Source: Aminicenans sp964648465
GTDB taxonomy: Bacteria > Acidobacteriota > Aminicenantia > Aminicenantales > Aminicenantaceae
Assembly (NCBI GenBank): GCA_964648465.1
Contig: CAZYMU010000062.1
Location: forward strand, 1-6,819
Direction: 5' to 3'
Length of the DNA stretch: 6,819 bases
Both the position numbers and the translations under genes were made by a program. The stretch's first letter is position 1, and every line of letters begins with the position of its first letter. The notes beneath the pieces are model-generated. The model ran no database searches and had not been told where the DNA came from. It saw only the letters and a program-made list of their open reading frames with translations. Positions 5,470-6,819 of the stretch are shown here, piece after piece.

Positions 5470-6528
5470 TTATTCCTCCAATCTTGAAGTAAAATTCTTG
5501 TTTCCATGAGGTTCAATAATAACCTTTATTGAATCTCTTGCCCTGGCAACAAGCTTAAAACCATATGAGATTTCTTCAAGGGGAAACCTGTGAGTGATCA
5601 TCTCTTTTATATTGATCAAAGAGGAACGTATTAATTCGAGGGCAAGCCATGAATCGTAAGGACCCGCTCCATATGAGGTAGAAAGTGTGATGTCATTCCG
5701 GAAAAACACATCATTAATTGAAATCGGAATTTTTACATCAGGCTTTGTCGGTGCAAAAAACAGAACCGTCCCTCCTCTTTCAACTGACTTCAAAGCCTGA
5801 ATCTGAGCTTGCTTGGCTCCAGTACAAACAATAACAATATCAGCTAATCTTCCACTATTCATGTTGCGAAGGCAGTCATTAATATCTTCAGAAGCACTTA
5901 CTGCCTTGTCGGCTCCGAATTTTTCAGCTGCATTAATTCGGTAAGGAACAATATCAACGGCTAAAATTCTTCCTGCGCCAGAGGCGCGAGCCAGATGAAT
6001 ATTCAAAAGCCCCGCAATCCCACTCCCAAGCACAAGAACACATTGACCCGGCCTTAATCTGGCAATCCTGTGGGCCCTAACGACACATCCAAGAGGTTCA
6101 TGAAAGGTCGCCTCTTCATATGATAATTCATCAGGAATAATAAATGTCCCTCTGTCCACATTAATAGAAGGTAGGCGAATGTATTCAGAAAAGCCACCAG
6201 GGTCAAAATTTGTGTTTCGCAGTGTATTACATGCAGTATGATGACCGCTAAGACAGTAAAAACAAGTATTGCATGGGACATGATGAGAAGAAACAATACG
6301 GTCTCCTATTTTAAACTTTTTAACCCCCTTCCCTACCTTTTCTACCCGGCCTGCAACTTCATGTCCTAAAACTAAAGGAGCTTTCTTAATACGGTACCAT
6401 TCCAAAACATCGCTTCCGCATATCCCACTGGCTTCAACCTTCATCAATATCTCCTCTGGACCAATCTGTGGGACAGGCATATCCTCAATTCGGATATCTT
6501 TATTGTTATAGTACATTGCTACACGCAT
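5470..6528 (-). CDS. Zinc-dependent medium-chain alcohol/polyol dehydrogenase
   Basis: The 352-residue enzyme is a full-length medium-chain dehydrogenase/reductase of the sorbitol/threonine dehydrogenase type. Catalytic zinc ligands are Cys37 (GICGSD), His56-Glu57 (GHEVAG) and probably Glu144 (HEPLGCVVRA). The structural zinc lobe is intact with Cys86, Cys89, Cys92 and Cys100. The Rossmann fingerprint GSGIAG (168-173) is followed by Asp192, which favours NAD over NADP. It should interconvert a secondary alcohol and a ketone. It is the first gene of the minus operon, and its TAA is 1 nt from the aldolase ATG. A candidate promoter and an 8-bp palindrome lie at its 5' end. The substrate is not determinable. 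Pairing with a DegT aminotransferase recalls aminocyclitol and amino-sugar pathways, where such dehydrogenases make the ketone that is aminated; this is inference. Confidence 0.93.
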   Translation of the reverse strand: MRVAMYYNNKDIRIEDMPVPQIGPEEILMKVEASGICGSDVLEWYRIKKAPLVLGHEVAGRVEKVGKGVKKFKIGDRIVSSHHVPCNTCFYCLSGHHTACNTLRNTNFDPGGFSEYIRLPSINVDRGTFIIPDELSYEEATFHEPLGCVVRAHRIARLRPGQCVLVLGSGIAGLLNIHLARASGAGRILAVDIVPYRINAAEKFGADKAVSASEDINDCLRNMNSGRLADIVIVCTGAKQAQIQALKSVERGGTVLFFAPTKPDVKIPISINDVFFRNDITLSTSYGAGPYDSWLALELIRSSLINIKEMITHRFPLEEISYGFKLVARARDSIKVIIEPHGNKNFTSRLEE

Positions 6529-6551
6529 AATATAATCCAGGTAATATTATG
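6526..6551. promoter_or_regulatory. Palindrome over -10 and start codon of dehydrogenase
   Basis: A perfect 8-bp inverted repeat, CATAATAT (6526-6533) and ATATTATG (6544-6551), is separated by 10 nt. One arm contains the dehydrogenase start codon complement (6526-6528) and the other overlaps the candidate -10. It could be an operator for a dimeric repressor, or a leader hairpin masking the weak ribosome site. AT-richness makes chance occurrence possible. Confidence 0.35.
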
Positions 6552-6576
6552 TATAAAGTTCCACGGAAAAAGTCAA
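6546..6576 (-). promoter_or_regulatory. Candidate promoter of the four-gene minus operon
   Basis: Read on the minus strand, TTGACT (6576-6571) matches the sigma-70 -35 consensus at 5 of 6 positions. Downstream candidates for the -10 are TACATA (6553-6548, 17-bp spacer, weak) and CATAAT (6551-6546, 5 of 6 matches but a 19-bp spacer). Either would start transcription only about 10-20 nt before the dehydrogenase ATG, giving a very short leader. It lies just before the 68-nt gap reaches repeat copy 2. Confidence 0.45.
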
Positions 6577-6596
6577 GGACGGATAGTAACAGGAAG

Positions 6597-6765
6597 GGCA
6601 TTCTTTATGAATAATTCAGGAGAACGTGGGTTATTCACGAGCCAAGCTTACTGCAGATGCAAGGCACAGCGCATGAAGTTGTGGTCCTTCACCACGAATG
6701 CGCTGTAACGCAGCAGATGCAGTAAGATCGGCTTGCCTGTAAGGTAAAAATTGCTGATAATAGAT
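6597..6765 (+). ncRNA. Structured RNA candidate, direct-repeat copy 2
   Basis: This 169-nt element is the same as 249-416 with 16 substitutions and one inserted base. Its helices are hairpin A GAATAATTC (6609-6617) with GGGTTATTC (6628-6636); closing helix GAGCC (6639-6643) with GGCTT (6730-6734); arm CTTACTGCA (6647-6655) with TGCAGTAAG (6718-6726); GA/GA loop (6656-6657, 6716-6717); TGC/GCA; ACAGCGCAT (6666-6674) with ATGCGCTGT (6698-6706), here perfect; the conserved GTGGT-CCTTC-ACCAC cap; and a small hairpin CCT-GTA-AGG (6736-6744). It points away from the minus operon, so it is not that operon's leader. No gene is recognisable in the 54 nt that follow. Confidence 0.65.
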
Positions 6766-6819
6766 GAATTTGAGTGCATGTTTGCGCTCCACTAAGATTT
6801 TTAACGCCATTTCCTCCCC
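6766..6819. other. Right-edge sequence, unassigned
   Basis: The 54 nt after repeat copy 2 show no plus-strand coding start of any length. On the minus strand an ATG complement at 6808-6810 follows GGGGAGGAA by only 2 nt and opens a 59-codon frame running antisense through the repeat. I regard it as spurious. Confidence 0.4.

Noticed and set aside
5466..5516. Upstream ATG at 5516 extending the aldolase by 16 residues
   Set aside because: The extension lies inside the dehydrogenase gene and is unlike LsrF. A strong GGAGGAA site serves the ATG at 5468.
6529..6541. ATAATCCAGG match near the dehydrogenase start, resembling the repeat 5' motif
   Set aside because: Only 10 nt match in AT-rich DNA, without the TTTATGA portion shared by the other three copies; likely chance.
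6631..6810. Minus-strand 59-codon ORF antisense to repeat copy 2, with a purine-rich GGGGAGGAA before its ATG
   Set aside because: The purine run is only 2 nt from the ATG. The matching frame in copy 1 is open within the repeat but has no start and closes just outside it. The repeat differences fit RNA pairing better than codon conservation.

Overview
The window is bacterial. It holds six confident protein genes at moderate to low GC (roughly 40% by eye), with Shine-Dalgarno-type sites at several starts. They form two convergent transcription units. The lineage cannot be fixed from sequence alone. A NusG/RfaH-type paralogue next to a sugar-type aminotransferase suggests a Gram-negative or similar anaerobic-type bacterium with surface-glycan or small-molecule clusters, but that is inference.

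Layout, left to right. (1) 1-546 has no confident gene. It carries a GC-rich island closed by a perfect 11-bp inverted repeat (140-225), a 168-nt structured repeat (copy 1, 249-416), a truncated third piece of that repeat (516-533), and a possible 28-codon upstream ORF (456-542). (2) 547-2984, plus strand: an APC-family amino acid permease followed 32 nt later by a catabolic-type threonine/serine dehydratase, which together suggest an uptake-and-deamination pair. (3) 6528-2962, minus strand: a compact four-gene operon made of a zinc alcohol dehydrogenase, an LsrF-like class I aldolase/thiolase, a NusG/RfaH-like elongation factor and a DegT-family PLP aminotransferase. Its 3' end overlaps the dehydratase 3' end by 23 nt. 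(4) 6529-6819: a candidate promoter and palindrome for the minus operon, copy 2 of the structured repeat (6597-6765, same orientation as copy 1), and 54 nt of unexplained sequence.

How the genes may work together. The plus-strand pair probably imports a hydroxy amino acid and converts it to a 2-oxo acid plus ammonia. The minus operon combines carbon-carbon bond chemistry (aldolase), alcohol/ketone redox (dehydrogenase) and amination of a ketone or aldehyde (aminotransferase), together with its own candidate elongation regulator. That set would suit making or modifying an amino sugar or amino polyol; the product is not identifiable.

The most notable signal is the pair of direct repeats bracketing both units. 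The two copies differ at 16 positions plus a 1-nt indel, yet nearly every difference inside the predicted helices preserves pairing, and every wobble is G-U on the plus strand. This is good internal evidence for a plus-strand structured RNA, not a DNA-only repeat. A stand-alone relative of the HEARO/omega-RNA class (IscB-associated) is one testable identity. No IscB gene is present in the window.
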